DNA from: Cellulophaga baltica
Lineage (GTDB): Bacteria > Bacteroidota > Bacteroidia > Flavobacteriales > Flavobacteriaceae
NCBI RefSeq assembly: GCF_018861125.1
Contig: NZ_JAHKQN010000019.1
Location: forward strand, 220,849 to 284,848
Direction of reading: 5' to 3'
DNA length: 64,000 bases
Shown here: positions 51,960-61,579 of the stretch, in pieces
How positions within the stretch are numbered: the stretch's first letter is position 1
How the letters are laid out: each line of letters begins with the position of its first letter
Notes under the pieces: model-generated
The model's database searches: none
What the model was told of the DNA's origin: nothing
What the model saw: the letters and a program-made list of their open reading frames with translations, nothing else
Position numbers and translations under genes: made by a program

Positions 51960-52619
51960 TTATTTGAATAAATATTTAAGTGTAATCTCTTTTTTGGCTT
52001 TTAATTTTTGCACTATTTTCAAGAATAAAATAGCCGTAATATATGAATCTCCCATTGCAGTATGCCTGTCTTTTTTTGATATACTGAAGTTATCTGCCAA
52101 ATCATCAAGAGAATAACTTTCTTTTTTGTAAAGCAAATTACTTTTTATAATGGTTTTTTTATATAGTGTAGAAGTGTCTAAATACCTATTTTTAAGTTTA
52201 GGTAATCCATTTCTTTCTAGAGCTTTATTTAGCATGGTAATATCAAAAATGGCATGGTGAGCAATAATAATGCTATTGCCCAAATAGGCTAAAAACTGTT
52301 TTAAAGCTTCAAGCTCTGTCAGTCTTGGTATGACTCCTTTTTTTAAAATACCATGAATTTTAGCTGTTTCTTTATCGTATACTTCTTGATGAATATAGAT
52401 TTCAAATCCGTTTTTAATAGGAATGTTTTTGTTTATTAGTTCAATAGCACCAATACAGAGTACGCGATCATTTTCGTAATCAAAACCCGTAGTTTCAGTA
52501 TCAAGTACCACAAACCTTACCTCATCAAGTTGGTCGGGTGTTTTTTGTAGAAACAACTTCTCATAAGCTTTCCAATAATCGGGTAAATCAGCAGGTGTTT
52601 TTTTAAAAAAATTGAACAT
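51960..52619 (-). CDS. DnaQ-like 3'-5' exonuclease
   Basis: A 219-aa DEDD-type exonuclease. Seen: FVVLDTETTGFD (Exo I, Asp and Glu), HHAIFDITMLN (Exo II) and HTAMGDSYITA (Exo III with His-x4-Asp), so the DEDDh site is complete. It lies directly after the DUF294 gene with 1-nt sharing. The pair of CBS/cNMP/DUF294 gene plus exonuclease is widespread in bacteria and poorly understood. Confidence 0.92.
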   Translation of the reverse strand: MFNFFKKTPADLPDYWKAYEKLFLQKTPDQLDEVRFVVLDTETTGFDYENDRVLCIGAIELINKNIPIKNGFEIYIHQEVYDKETAKIHGILKKGVIPRLTELEALKQFLAYLGNSIIIAHHAIFDITMLNKALERNGLPKLKNRYLDTSTLYKKTIIKSNLLYKKESYSLDDLADNFSISKKDRHTAMGDSYITAILFLKIVQKLKAKKEITLKYLFK

Positions 52620-54550
52620 TAAATTGTTTTTAATTGAAACCTTAATGTAACTAAATCTTGAATAGCTTTAACTGTTTTAAAAGTCCGTTTTAGTTTAATT
52701 TTTTCTTCTTTTGATAGTGTTTTTAAGTTTATAAACCTACCAGAATCATTATGTCGTAACCCTTGTTTTGTTCTAAATTTTAGTAATGCTTTTGATGCGT
52801 AAGAGCAGGCTAAATAAACGTCTTTATTATTCGGTTCTAATTCTGCTAATTTTTCAAAACGTTCAGCTGTGTTGTTTATAGATTTTATGGAGTGGGATAA
52901 TATAAGTACTCTTGCAGCATCAGTCAGAGGCCTCAATGCTCTGTTTTTAACATCAAAAGAATCTTTGTGAGCTCCATCTTGTTCTACTAAAAACTGTCTA
53001 AAGAATCCAGTAGGCGAGGGGTTTTGTAATGCTCCTTTTGCTAAATGTACAAAGAATATTGGGTATTTTTTTACTGTATAGAATATATGGTCAGATAGTT
53101 TATGAGACAAGGTGTTGTCACCATAAACAGCATTATAATCAAAAAATATGGCGGCTAGTAAAACTTCATCAATACCTGGGTTTATAATCCAATGTGAAGT
53201 CGTTTTTTTCCATTCACTTAAACTTAAACACCATTGCGGACTAGAAGCCATCATTTCTGCAGGGCAGTAATCATAACCAATGGTATTTAGTCTTTTTGTA
53301 ATAGCCTTGGCTAAATTTAAAAAATAGTGCGTAGTTTTTGGTAAATCCTCTTCCGAAACATCTTCAAAAATTAATGCACTGTCTTGATCGGTATGTAACA
53401 TTTGTTCACTACGACCTTGACTTCCTAAAGAAAGCCAAGCAAATTTTACAGGTGGCTTTTCTTCAATTTTAGATAATGAAATTTCAATAATTTGTTTTAT
53501 ACAAGCATCGTTTAATTCTGATATTATTTTAGAAATTAATGTCATCGGAATATTTTGATCTAAATATCCCTTCAATAAATGCATGACACTTTTACGTATG
53601 CTCTTTATTTGTTTTGTTTTTTTAGCTCTTTTAATGGCTTTTATAAGTACCGCTGGATTGTGACCCAAAGCTACCATTACATCATGCTTTGATAGTATTC
53701 CAACGGCTTTTGTGTTTACAGTACCATCTTCAGTAAGGCATAAGTGACTAATGTTGCTTTTCATCATGGCCATTTGTGCTTGCGTAATGGTAAGTGTTGT
53801 TGGGTATGTAATAATTGGAGCTGTCATAATTGATGCTGCCGAAGCTGTAATTGGGTATTCACCAGTTACAATTTTATTTCTTAAATCTTTATCAGTAATA
53901 ATACCTACGGGCAATTTATCATGTACAACTAAAATTGCCCCTACTTTTTTCTCAGACATTATTTCTGCAGCTTTTTTTGCAGAAGTAGTTGTATCACAAC
54001 TAACAATTTTTTTTGAATAACGAACAGGCTGTAAATCACTTAATTTTAAATCGCTAACGCTGTTTTTAGTATCTGGATTTGCATTTATATTGCTGTCAAC
54101 AAATAACTTACCTCTGTGGTTTTTTGAATACGGATTTCTAGTATTTGAAGCAAAGCTTTCAATTAAAAAATCACCAATAGCATTATTGCTTAAAGCGACA
54201 GGTTTGAAAACAGAGAACGGAATAGCATATAAAATACTTTCTTCATGCGCTTTCGCTTCAAGCTCATAATTTTCATTGGCCATAAGAGGTCTTAGGCCAA
54301 AAATATCACCTTCGTCACACATATCAACAATAGTGTTGCTTTCTGTTTTAGTAAGTGAGACAGCTCCCTTATGAATTACATAAAAATGACTATGACCGGG
54401 TTCTTTACCAGAAAAAACTATACTTTCTTTTTCCTTATAAATAATAGTTATTTCTTCAGAAATAAGTTCTAGTTCAGCATTAGTTAACTCGTTAAATGGA
54501 GGGAAATTTTTTAAAAAGTCGGCTACTCTATGAGATATGGTGTTTTTCAT
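52619..54550 (-). CDS. cNMP-binding, CBS-pair and DUF294 nucleotidyltransferase protein
   Basis: A 643-aa multidomain regulator. Order: cyclic-nucleotide-binding domain (about 10-125), CBS pair (about 175-295; IMSEKKVGAILVVHDKLPVGIITDKDLR and MKSNISHLCLTEDG), then the DUF294 nucleotidyltransferase domain with GSQGRSEQ at 376-383 and DQD at 388-390 (metal-binding GS...DxD), and a DUF294 C-terminal domain. It resembles GlnD-like uridylyltransferases, so it may modify a partner in response to nucleotide ligand. It overlaps the exonuclease gene. Confidence 0.93.
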   Translation of the reverse strand: MKNTISHRVADFLKNFPPFNELTNAELELISEEITIIYKEKESIVFSGKEPGHSHFYVIHKGAVSLTKTESNTIVDMCDEGDIFGLRPLMANENYELEAKAHEESILYAIPFSVFKPVALSNNAIGDFLIESFASNTRNPYSKNHRGKLFVDSNINANPDTKNSVSDLKLSDLQPVRYSKKIVSCDTTTSAKKAAEIMSEKKVGAILVVHDKLPVGIITDKDLRNKIVTGEYPITASAASIMTAPIITYPTTLTITQAQMAMMKSNISHLCLTEDGTVNTKAVGILSKHDVMVALGHNPAVLIKAIKRAKKTKQIKSIRKSVMHLLKGYLDQNIPMTLISKIISELNDACIKQIIEISLSKIEEKPPVKFAWLSLGSQGRSEQMLHTDQDSALIFEDVSEEDLPKTTHYFLNLAKAITKRLNTIGYDYCPAEMMASSPQWCLSLSEWKKTTSHWIINPGIDEVLLAAIFFDYNAVYGDNTLSHKLSDHIFYTVKKYPIFFVHLAKGALQNPSPTGFFRQFLVEQDGAHKDSFDVKNRALRPLTDAARVLILSHSIKSINNTAERFEKLAELEPNNKDVYLACSYASKALLKFRTKQGLRHNDSGRFINLKTLSKEEKIKLKRTFKTVKAIQDLVTLRFQLKTI

Positions 54551-54634
54551 AAAAACATTTAATTACCAATAAAGATACTATACTTTTAAAATCTATAATT
54601 TAGTTACGGCGTTAATTTTAGTAATTTAATTGTT

Positions 54635-55030
54635 TTATTTGGAAGATAGCTTTTGAAGTACATACATTGCTTTTTGCGCATCTTTTTTGGCTACAAAAAT
54701 ATGATCGTGATAATAAGCAGCAACAACATTACAACTGATATTATGTTTTGCTAACTCGTTTGAAAACGTAGCGGTTAAACCTATTGCTTCTAATGAAGAA
54801 TGAATAGTTAAAGTAATCCATGAAGCAACATAATCATATTTTAGTTCTAATTCATCGGCTTTGGATTGTTCTAAAATTAGGGTAATTCCTTCAGTTTCTT
54901 TAAACTCACAAAGAATTACATTTCTATCTATAGAACTTGAATCTTTTACAGTTGTAAAAACATAAGCACCTTTATTTAATTCAGGAGTCATACTTTTTAC
55001 AAGTTCTGATATATCTGTGATTCCTGCCAT
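54635..55030 (-). CDS. ACT-domain protein
   Basis: A 131-aa protein with two ACT-like halves. The start at 55028-55030 (MAGITDISELVKSMTPELNKGAYVFTTV) is preferred; an upstream extension of 26 residues runs into the SMR gene and is not credible. It likely binds an amino acid. It lies 8 nt after the SMR gene. Confidence 0.85.
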   Translation of the reverse strand: MAGITDISELVKSMTPELNKGAYVFTTVKDSSSIDRNVILCEFKETEGITLILEQSKADELELKYDYVASWITLTIHSSLEAIGLTATFSNELAKHNISCNVVAAYYHDHIFVAKKDAQKAMYVLQKLSSK

Positions 55031-55038
55031 AATTAAAT

Positions 55039-55368
55039 TTAAGAATGTGAAACTGCTTTTAAGCCAATAATAGAGACTATTAAGGTGCTTATAAAAAAGA
55101 TTCTCCAAAAGCTAGCAGGGTCTTTAAATACAAAAATACCTACAAGTGCTGTACCTACAGCACCAATACCTGTCCAAACTGCATAGGCAGTCCCAATTGG
55201 TAATTCTTCTGTAGCTTTCATTAATAGTAACATGCTTATAATCAAACAAACTAAAAATGCTCCGTACCACATGTACATTTCAGTGCCTATGGTCTCTTTT
55301 GCTTTGCCTAAACAAGAAGCAAAAGCAACTTCAAAAAATCCACCAATAATTAGTAAAATCCAGCTCAT
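55039..55368 (-). CDS. Small multidrug resistance (SMR) family transporter
   Basis: A 109-aa four-helix inner-membrane protein: MSWILLIIGGFFEVAFAS with the conserved Glu, then LPIGTAYAVWTGIGAVGTALVG. The W-x-x-L-I-x-G-x-F-E-V pattern leans to the SugE/Gdx side, but guanidinium versus drug export cannot be decided. Likely cotranscribed with the ACT gene. Confidence 0.9.
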   Translation of the reverse strand: MSWILLIIGGFFEVAFASCLGKAKETIGTEMYMWYGAFLVCLIISMLLLMKATEELPIGTAYAVWTGIGAVGTALVGIFVFKDPASFWRIFFISTLIVSIIGLKAVSHS

Positions 55369-55421
55369 TCTTAAATTGATTAAGGTTTTACAAAGATTGT
55401 AAAAAGAAGTTATCGTGTTTT

Positions 55422-55463
55422 AAAAAAAATAAGCATTAATAGTATTACAACTATTAATGCTTA
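55422..55463 (-). terminator. Terminator of the deoxysugar operon
   Basis: Perfect stem TAAGCATTAATAG / CTATTAATGCTTA with an 8-nt loop; on the minus strand it is followed by a T-run (A-run 55422-55428). Confidence 0.88.
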
Positions 55464-55486
55464 AAAATATAAAATAAAGGACGGAA

Positions 55487-56344
55487 TTACTCTTTAAAAG
55501 CAACAACATTTTGTTTTGAAGTACCTAAGCCTTCAATTCCTAATTCAATCACATCACCTTCTTTTAAGTAAACAGGTGGTTTTAAACCAAGACCAACACC
55601 AAAAGGAGTTCCTGTTGAAATAATATCACCAGGTAATAGTGTCATAAATTGACTTATGTGACTAACTACTTCTTGTACATTAAATATAAAATCTGAAGTA
55701 GAGCTGTTTTGCATTACTTCGCCATTTAATTTTAACCAAAGATTTAAATTGTTAGGATCTTTTATTTCATCAGTAGTAGCGATAAATGGTCCAATAGGAG
55801 CAAAAGTATCACAACTTTTACCTTTTACCCATTGTCCTGATCTCTCTAATTGAAAAGCTCTTTCACTAACATCGTTATGTAAAACATAACCAGCAATATG
55901 ATCAAAAACGTCAGCTTTTTCAACGTAAGATGCTTTTTTACCTATCACGATAGATAATTCAACCTCCCAGTCAGATTTTGTACTGTTTTTAGGAAGCATA
56001 ATATCGTCATTAGGACCAACAATTGCAGAAGTAGCTTTAAAGAATAAAACTGGTTCTTTAGGAACTTCCATACCAGCTTCAGCGGCATGTTGTGCATAGT
56101 TTAATCCAACACAAACAATTTTAGAAGGTCTAGTTAAAGGAGCCCCCAAACGCTCACTATCAGCAATTTCTGGGCATGAAGATTGATTATTTTTTAACCA
56201 AGTTTTTAACTTTTCAATACCATCGTTACCAAAAAATGCTTCATCGTAATCAGAACCAAAGCCTGATACATCAATTTTAGTTCCGTTTGCTAGTTGAACA
56301 CCTGGCTTTTCTTTGTTGACTTCGCCAAAACGTATTAATTTCAT
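55487..56344 (-). CDS. Fumarylacetoacetate hydrolase-family protein, likely 2,4-diketo-3-deoxy-sugar-acid hydrolase
   Basis: A 285-aa FAH-fold hydrolase. Seen: VGLNYAQHAAEAGMEVP, DWEVELSIVIG (metal Glu residues), HNDVSERAFQ, and STGTPFGVGLG. In the non-phosphorylative L-fucose or L-rhamnose pathway this family splits 2,4-diketo-3-deoxy acid to pyruvate and L-lactate. It lies 21 nt after the SDR gene in a minus-strand operon with UxaA-type dehydratase and lactate-oxidase-like genes. The pathway assignment comes from context; L-fucose and L-rhamnose cannot be separated. Confidence 0.82.
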   Translation of the reverse strand: MKLIRFGEVNKEKPGVQLANGTKIDVSGFGSDYDEAFFGNDGIEKLKTWLKNNQSSCPEIADSERLGAPLTRPSKIVCVGLNYAQHAAEAGMEVPKEPVLFFKATSAIVGPNDDIMLPKNSTKSDWEVELSIVIGKKASYVEKADVFDHIAGYVLHNDVSERAFQLERSGQWVKGKSCDTFAPIGPFIATTDEIKDPNNLNLWLKLNGEVMQNSSTSDFIFNVQEVVSHISQFMTLLPGDIISTGTPFGVGLGLKPPVYLKEGDVIELGIEGLGTSKQNVVAFKE

Positions 56345-56365
56345 GTTTTTGTTTTTTGTTGTTAT

Positions 56366-57145
56366 TTATCCGTTTAATGTTACAAATCCGCCATCAATAG
56401 CATAGTTTGATCCTGTGATAAAACCAGCTTCATCAGAAGATAAAAATAAGCTTAAATCTGCAATTTCTTGTGTGCTACCCATACGGCCGATAGGCTGTGT
56501 CTTCGAAAGTTTTTCAAACATTTCTTCCTCTTTTCCAGGATAGTTTTTGCTTATGAAACCATCTACAAAAGGAGTGTGAACTCTACCAGGGGCAATACAG
56601 TTGCATCGTATTCCGTCTTTAATATAATCTTTAGCAATAGAATATGTCATAGTAAGTACAGCACCTTTTGTCATGGAATATGCAAAACGATCATCAATAC
56701 CTACAGTAGAAGCAATTGATGCTATATTTAAAATTGAACCACCGCCTTTACTTTTTAGAGAGGGTAGTGCAGCTTTTATACAATTATAAACACCTTTTAT
56801 ATTCACATTATATAGTCTATCTAAATCTTCTTCTTCAACAGCATCAATATTACCAACATGAGCAATACCAGCATTATTAATTAAGATGTCTATTTTTTCT
56901 TCTTTAGCAATAGCGTTGATAATTTCATTAACACTTTTTTGGTCTGAAACATCACATTTGTGAGCCACGGCTGTTGCACCTGTTTCATTTATTTCAGCAA
57001 CAGTAGCTTTAGCACCATCCATATTAAAATCTAAAATATGAATTTTACCACCTTGTCCAGCAAAAGTTGTAGATATGGCTTTACCAATACCGCTACCACC
57101 ACCAGTTACTATTGCTACTTTATTTTTTAAACTAAATTTTGTCAT
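56366..57145 (-). CDS. SDR-family 2-keto-3-deoxy-L-fuconate-type dehydrogenase
   Basis: A 259-aa NAD-dependent SDR: TGGGSGIG cofactor motif, NNAG, NIASIAS with the catalytic Ser, and YSMTK (YxxxK). The C-terminal TGSNYAIDGGF is typical of classical SDRs. Neighbouring FAH and UxaA genes make oxidation of 2-keto-3-deoxy-fuconate (or -rhamnonate) the best guess. Spaced 25 nt after the dehydratase gene. Confidence 0.85.
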   Translation of the reverse strand: MTKFSLKNKVAIVTGGGSGIGKAISTTFAGQGGKIHILDFNMDGAKATVAEINETGATAVAHKCDVSDQKSVNEIINAIAKEEKIDILINNAGIAHVGNIDAVEEEDLDRLYNVNIKGVYNCIKAALPSLKSKGGGSILNIASIASTVGIDDRFAYSMTKGAVLTMTYSIAKDYIKDGIRCNCIAPGRVHTPFVDGFISKNYPGKEEEMFEKLSKTQPIGRMGSTQEIADLSLFLSSDEAGFITGSNYAIDGGFVTLNG

Positions 57146-57170
57146 TAGTATGTACTTAATTTTTTATAAT

Positions 57171-58832
57171 TTATAAAGACATTCCTCTTTTCCAAGGAAT
57201 AAAATCGTCTTGTCTTAATTTTCTAGCTTTTGTTTGTTTACCACTAGCTACTTCAATAATGTAATCTAATAAAGCTTCACCAGATTCTTCAATAGTGGCC
57301 GTTCCCTCAATAATAGCACCAGTATTAAAATCTATAATATCAGGCATTTTTTTATAAAGCGTAGTATTTGTAGCTACTTTTATTACAGGAGTAATTGGGT
57401 TACCTGTAGGAGTACCAAGACCAGTAGTAAATAGTATAATGTTTGAACCAGAACCAGCTAAACCAGTTGTAGATTCAACATCATTACCGGGTGTGCATAG
57501 TAAATTTAAACCAGGTTTCACAACTTGCTCAGTATAATCTAATACATCTTGTACTGGTGATGTTCCACCTTTTTTTGCAGCACCAGCAGATTTTATAGCA
57601 TCGGTAATTAAACCATCTTTTATGTTACCAGGTGATGGGTTTGCATAAAAGCCAGATCCTAATAAATCTGCTTTTTCATTATAAGTAGACATAATGTGAG
57701 AAAACTTTTTAGCTTTTTCTGCATCAGTACATCTATTAATTAATTCTTGCTCAACCCCATTTAATTCGGGAAATTCAGAAAGTACTGTTGCGCCACCTAA
57801 ACCAACAATTAAATCAGATACATACCCTAAAGTTGGGTTGGCAGAAATACCCGAAAAACCATCAGAACCACCACATTCTAAACCAATTACTAATTTATCA
57901 AGCGTTGCTGGTTTACGTTCTATTTTATTAGCTTCAATTAAACCAACAAAGGTTTTTTTAACCGCTTCAGCTAAAAGTTCTTTTTCTGAACCTATTTGTT
58001 GTTGCTCAAGTATATAAACTGGTTTTTGATTTGCAGGAGCCATATTGTGTAATGCCTTAGCTAATATTTCAGCTTGTGCATGTTGGCAACCTAAACTCAA
58101 AATTGTAGCACCGGCAACATTAGGATTGTTAATGTATCCTGCTAATAAATTACAAAGTGTAACAGAATCTGATGTTGCTCCACCACAACCCCCGTCATGT
58201 GTTAAAAAACGAATTCCGTCAATATTAGGGAATAACGGGTTTTTTGTGTTTTCTTCAGCATCAATTAAAATATCTTTTTCTAAAATATCTTTTGATGACG
58301 CACCAGAGGTGTAAGCATTAATCATGCTATCGACATCTAAACCAAGGTGTTGTTTTTTGCCAAAGCCAAGTTTTTCAATTAAAGCCTGTTTTAAAACTTC
58401 AACATTTCGATTTTGACAGAACACTAACGGAATAACCAACCAGTTATTTTCAGTACCTACTTTACCATCTGACCTGTGATAACCGTTAAAGGTTTTGCTC
58501 GTAAAGTTTGATAGGTTAGGAGCCTCCCAGGTTTTTTGATCGTTTTTAGAATCTACACCATACTTTTCAGTATCATGTACCAAATTGGTTGTACTAATTT
58601 TATCTCCTTTTAAAATTTCTTTTTTAGCTCTGCCTACTAAAACGCCATACATGTAAACAGGGTCATCTTTTCGAAGTGTTTCTGTTACAAATTTATGTTT
58701 TGAATCGATATCATTTTGAATCACATAGGTTTGTGATTCAAAAGTAATTTCAGTCCCTTTTTTTATATCGGTAAGCGCTACAAGCACATTGTCTTTTGCA
58801 TGTATGCGCAGTACTTTTTGTTGACTACTCAT
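57171..58832 (-). CDS. UxaA-family dehydratase (altronate or fuconate dehydratase-like)
   Basis: A 553-aa member of the altronate/galactarate dehydratase family. An N-terminal SAF domain (about 1-100: KVLRIHAKDNVLVALTDIKKGTEI) precedes the catalytic part with HDGGCGGATSD, SLGCQHAQAE, GLECGGSDGFSG and LCTPGNDVESTTG; the cysteines suit an Fe-S or metal centre. Family members dehydrate sugar acids to 2-keto-3-deoxy acids. With the SDR and FAH genes next to it, an L-fuconate-type substrate is likely. Confidence 0.85.
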   Translation of the reverse strand: MSSQQKVLRIHAKDNVLVALTDIKKGTEITFESQTYVIQNDIDSKHKFVTETLRKDDPVYMYGVLVGRAKKEILKGDKISTTNLVHDTEKYGVDSKNDQKTWEAPNLSNFTSKTFNGYHRSDGKVGTENNWLVIPLVFCQNRNVEVLKQALIEKLGFGKKQHLGLDVDSMINAYTSGASSKDILEKDILIDAEENTKNPLFPNIDGIRFLTHDGGCGGATSDSVTLCNLLAGYINNPNVAGATILSLGCQHAQAEILAKALHNMAPANQKPVYILEQQQIGSEKELLAEAVKKTFVGLIEANKIERKPATLDKLVIGLECGGSDGFSGISANPTLGYVSDLIVGLGGATVLSEFPELNGVEQELINRCTDAEKAKKFSHIMSTYNEKADLLGSGFYANPSPGNIKDGLITDAIKSAGAAKKGGTSPVQDVLDYTEQVVKPGLNLLCTPGNDVESTTGLAGSGSNIILFTTGLGTPTGNPITPVIKVATNTTLYKKMPDIIDFNTGAIIEGTATIEESGEALLDYIIEVASGKQTKARKLRQDDFIPWKRGMSL

Positions 58833-58853
58833 CTAACTAATACTATTTAATGG

Positions 58854-60002
58854 TTATTTTACTAGGTGAAAAGGAAAATCTTCCACTCTTTCACAACAAA
58901 GTTGTTCCATAACTTGTTGTAATTCAGTTTTTAATAAACTAATGGTGTGGTCTCCACCTTTATTACCTAATGCAGCGGCACCGTACATAAATGATCGACC
59001 CATAAAAGTGAATTTTGCACCACTTGCTAATGCTCTAGCAATATCAGGGCCAGAACGAACACCGCTGTCCATCATAACCTCAATTTGATCTCCATATTTA
59101 GCAGCAATATTTGTTAGTGGTTTTATTGACGATTCACCAGCATCTAACTGTCTACCACCATGGTTTGATACAATGATACCATCTAAGCCTAATCGAATAG
59201 CTTCTTGTGCATCAACTTCTGAGGCGACACCTTTTAAAACTAGCTTACCTTTCCACATATCACGGATAGGTTTAATTTTTTCCTCATTTAATCTACCAGA
59301 AAAAGTAGCGTCCATAAACTTACCTAATTGTTTAAGGTCTAAACCTTTTGGCATATAAGGTTTTAAAGTTTCAAAATTTGGTTGACCATATTTTAAAGTA
59401 TTTAGTGCCCAGCTAGGTTTTCCCAAAACTTGTAATACATTAGCAATACTCATTTTTGGAGGCATTGCTAAACCATTTCTAATATCTCTTGGTCTAAAAC
59501 CAAAAGTTGGTACATCGCATAATATAACAAGAACAGGGCATTCAGCAGCCTCAGCTCTTTTAATTATATCATCTCTAAGTCTGTTTTCTGTTGGATGATA
59601 AAGTTGAAACCAAGCTTTACCTTCCGTGAGTTCACTAGCACGTTCTATACTAGTGGTTGTAACCGTACTTAATATAAAAGGCACATTGTGTTTAAAAGCT
59701 GCTTTAGCTAAAATTTCAGGTGAATTAGGCCACATTAGACCTTGAAGTCCTACTGGTGCAATACCAAAAGGAGCATCATATTCTACACCAAATAAATTAG
59801 TTTTTAAGCTAGCGCCATTAAAATTTCTTAAGTATTGTGGCGTTAATTGTATGTTACGCAATTCTGATGTATTTCTATGAAGATTTACATCTTCATTACA
59901 ACCACCATCTAAATAATCAAAAGCAAATTTCGGAATACGTTTTTTTGCCTTTAATCTTAAATCATCAATAGATGGATAATCATTATTGAAATCAAGTGCC
60001 AT
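58854..60002 (-). CDS. FMN-dependent alpha-hydroxy-acid oxidising protein (lactate dehydrogenase-like)
   Basis: A 382-aa LldD/glycolate-oxidase-type TIM barrel. Seen: FAFDYLDGG, PVGLQGLMWP, STVTTTSIE, LVLKGVASEVDA (catalytic Lys region), IIVSNHGGRQLD (His base and Arg), and DSGVRSGPDIARALASGA for FMN phosphate. It likely oxidises L-lactate to pyruvate; L-lactate is the expected second product of the deoxysugar pathway in this operon. Membrane association and electron acceptor unknown. First gene of the operon. Confidence 0.9.
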   Translation of the reverse strand: MALDFNNDYPSIDDLRLKAKKRIPKFAFDYLDGGCNEDVNLHRNTSELRNIQLTPQYLRNFNGASLKTNLFGVEYDAPFGIAPVGLQGLMWPNSPEILAKAAFKHNVPFILSTVTTTSIERASELTEGKAWFQLYHPTENRLRDDIIKRAEAAECPVLVILCDVPTFGFRPRDIRNGLAMPPKMSIANVLQVLGKPSWALNTLKYGQPNFETLKPYMPKGLDLKQLGKFMDATFSGRLNEEKIKPIRDMWKGKLVLKGVASEVDAQEAIRLGLDGIIVSNHGGRQLDAGESSIKPLTNIAAKYGDQIEVMMDSGVRSGPDIARALASGAKFTFMGRSFMYGAAALGNKGGDHTISLLKTELQQVMEQLCCERVEDFPFHLVK

Positions 60003-60186
60003 TAATTATGTATGTTTAAGTTGAATGTATTATTTATTAAAATAATTATACAATAGTACTGTTTATACCTAATGAAAGCTTCCTATTATTTGATAATTAA
60101 TGATACTATTTTTGCTTAATGGAGTCTTTTAATTTTAAAAATGCAATTTTTGATTATAATTAATTTTGAAAATTACTCATAATCAG

Positions 60187-61056
60187 TTAGTTATCTTTTA
60201 CATGTTTTTTAAGGTATTGAGAAGGAGTGCAGTTCATTATCAGCTTAAATTGACGGTTAAAGTTTGATATATTGTTAAAACCAGATTCATAACAAATCGT
60301 AGCAATATTAAATTTGTTTTCTAATAATAATTTGCAAGCATAGCCTATTCTTATTTCAGATAAATATCTAGAAAATGGTTTTTTATTTACTCTTTTAAAA
60401 TAACGACTAAATGCCGATGTATTCATGTGTGCAATTTGAGCAACTTCATCAAGAGTAATTGTTTTATTAAAATTTTTAAAGATAAAAGCTTGTATTTTGT
60501 CTTGTGTGTCACTCTTAGTTTCGTTGAAAGAGTTGATGAAGCCTTGACTAGCAAGTTTTCTAATTTTTTTATGTTTAGAAAGTTTATTCAAAATTTGTAG
60601 AAATGTGATGGTCTTATCAAAGCCTTCAAGTTCTAACATATTTTTAATTTCTTGTATGATGTTATTGGGTACATCTAAAAACTTTATACCATAACGAGCT
60701 CTTTCAAAAAGTTCTAAAATATGAATCATTTCAGGAGTTTTAAAAAACTCAACGCCTAAATATTCTTTTTTAAAATGTATTGCTATTGCTTTTGCAGTTT
60801 GGTTTGAATTTTTATCAAAATAATCTTCATCATTTAGCCACATGTGTGGTAAATTTTTACCAATTAAAACAATGTCACCAACAGCAAATTTTTCAATGCT
60901 ATCACCAATAAAACAAGTTCCTTCACTTTTTAAAACAACAACAAGTTCTAATTCAGGATGATAGTGCCAAATTTTTAAAAAATATGGGTATTCATTAATT
61001 TTTGTTGTAAAAGAACTATTATTAAGACTGCTTCTATCAAGTAGGTGTAATTTCAT
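60187..61056 (-). CDS. AraC-family regulator with N-terminal cupin
   Basis: A 289-aa regulator. The N-terminus is a cupin-like sensor (HYHPELELVVVLKSEGTCFIGDSIEKFAVGDIVLIGKNLPHMW), and the C-terminal 100 residues are the AraC double HTH (ITLDEVAQIAHMNTSAFSRYFKR and GFNNISNFNRQFK). It lies upstream of and in the same direction as the deoxysugar operon, so sugar-responsive activation of that operon is likely. Confidence 0.9.
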   Translation of the reverse strand: MKLHLLDRSSLNNSSFTTKINEYPYFLKIWHYHPELELVVVLKSEGTCFIGDSIEKFAVGDIVLIGKNLPHMWLNDEDYFDKNSNQTAKAIAIHFKKEYLGVEFFKTPEMIHILELFERARYGIKFLDVPNNIIQEIKNMLELEGFDKTITFLQILNKLSKHKKIRKLASQGFINSFNETKSDTQDKIQAFIFKNFNKTITLDEVAQIAHMNTSAFSRYFKRVNKKPFSRYLSEIRIGYACKLLLENKFNIATICYESGFNNISNFNRQFKLIMNCTPSQYLKKHVKDN

Positions 61057-61579
61057 TCTAAATATGATGTATTTAATGCTTAATTAAAATTATCATCAAA
61101 AATACAGCAAAAATAGTATAAAATCTTTCCTTTTATTTAAGGAATAACTTATGTTTTATTGTGTAGTATATAACCTAACTAACTTTAATGAATAATTTTC
61201 TATAAAAAATAAGTAAAATCTTACTAAATATATCTTATTCTAATATTTTTTATATACCTTTCATCGACACTTTATGGTGTTTCCCCGTTCCTTAAAGTAA
61301 TATTAATCGATATGAAACGTTAAAATTTTAACGTTTTATTTAGGTTTATTAGTAATTAAGTAAGACGGTGATAAAATTTTAATTTAAAAAAAATAAGAAT
61401 ATACTTGTTAAAATGTATTTTAACCTATTTATTAAACATTTTATCTGTATTTGATTTTAAAAGATTTGACTAATTAGAACAATAGAAAAAATAGCTATTT
61501 TTTTATGTTAAAAATATTAACAATTTTTTTGTTTTTGAAGATATAATCCCCACTAAATATTTAACTAACCAACCTCATT
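61057..61579. other. Large intergenic region between AraC and adhesin genes
   Basis: 523 nt, AT-rich, no ORF. Contains the 22-bp palindrome at 61315-61336 and no clear -7/-33 pair that I would commit to. Confidence 0.5.
61315..61336. promoter_or_regulatory. Perfect 22-bp palindrome
   Basis: Left half AAACGTTAAAA, right half TTTTAACGTTT, no mismatches. It lies in the region between the AraC gene (start 61056, minus) and the adhesin gene (start 61580, plus) and could be an operator for either. Protein partner unknown. Confidence 0.5.

Noticed and set aside
55031-55108. Upstream extension of the ACT-domain gene
   Set aside because: It overlaps the SMR gene and lacks family character; the start at 55030 gives the conserved MAGITDISELVK.
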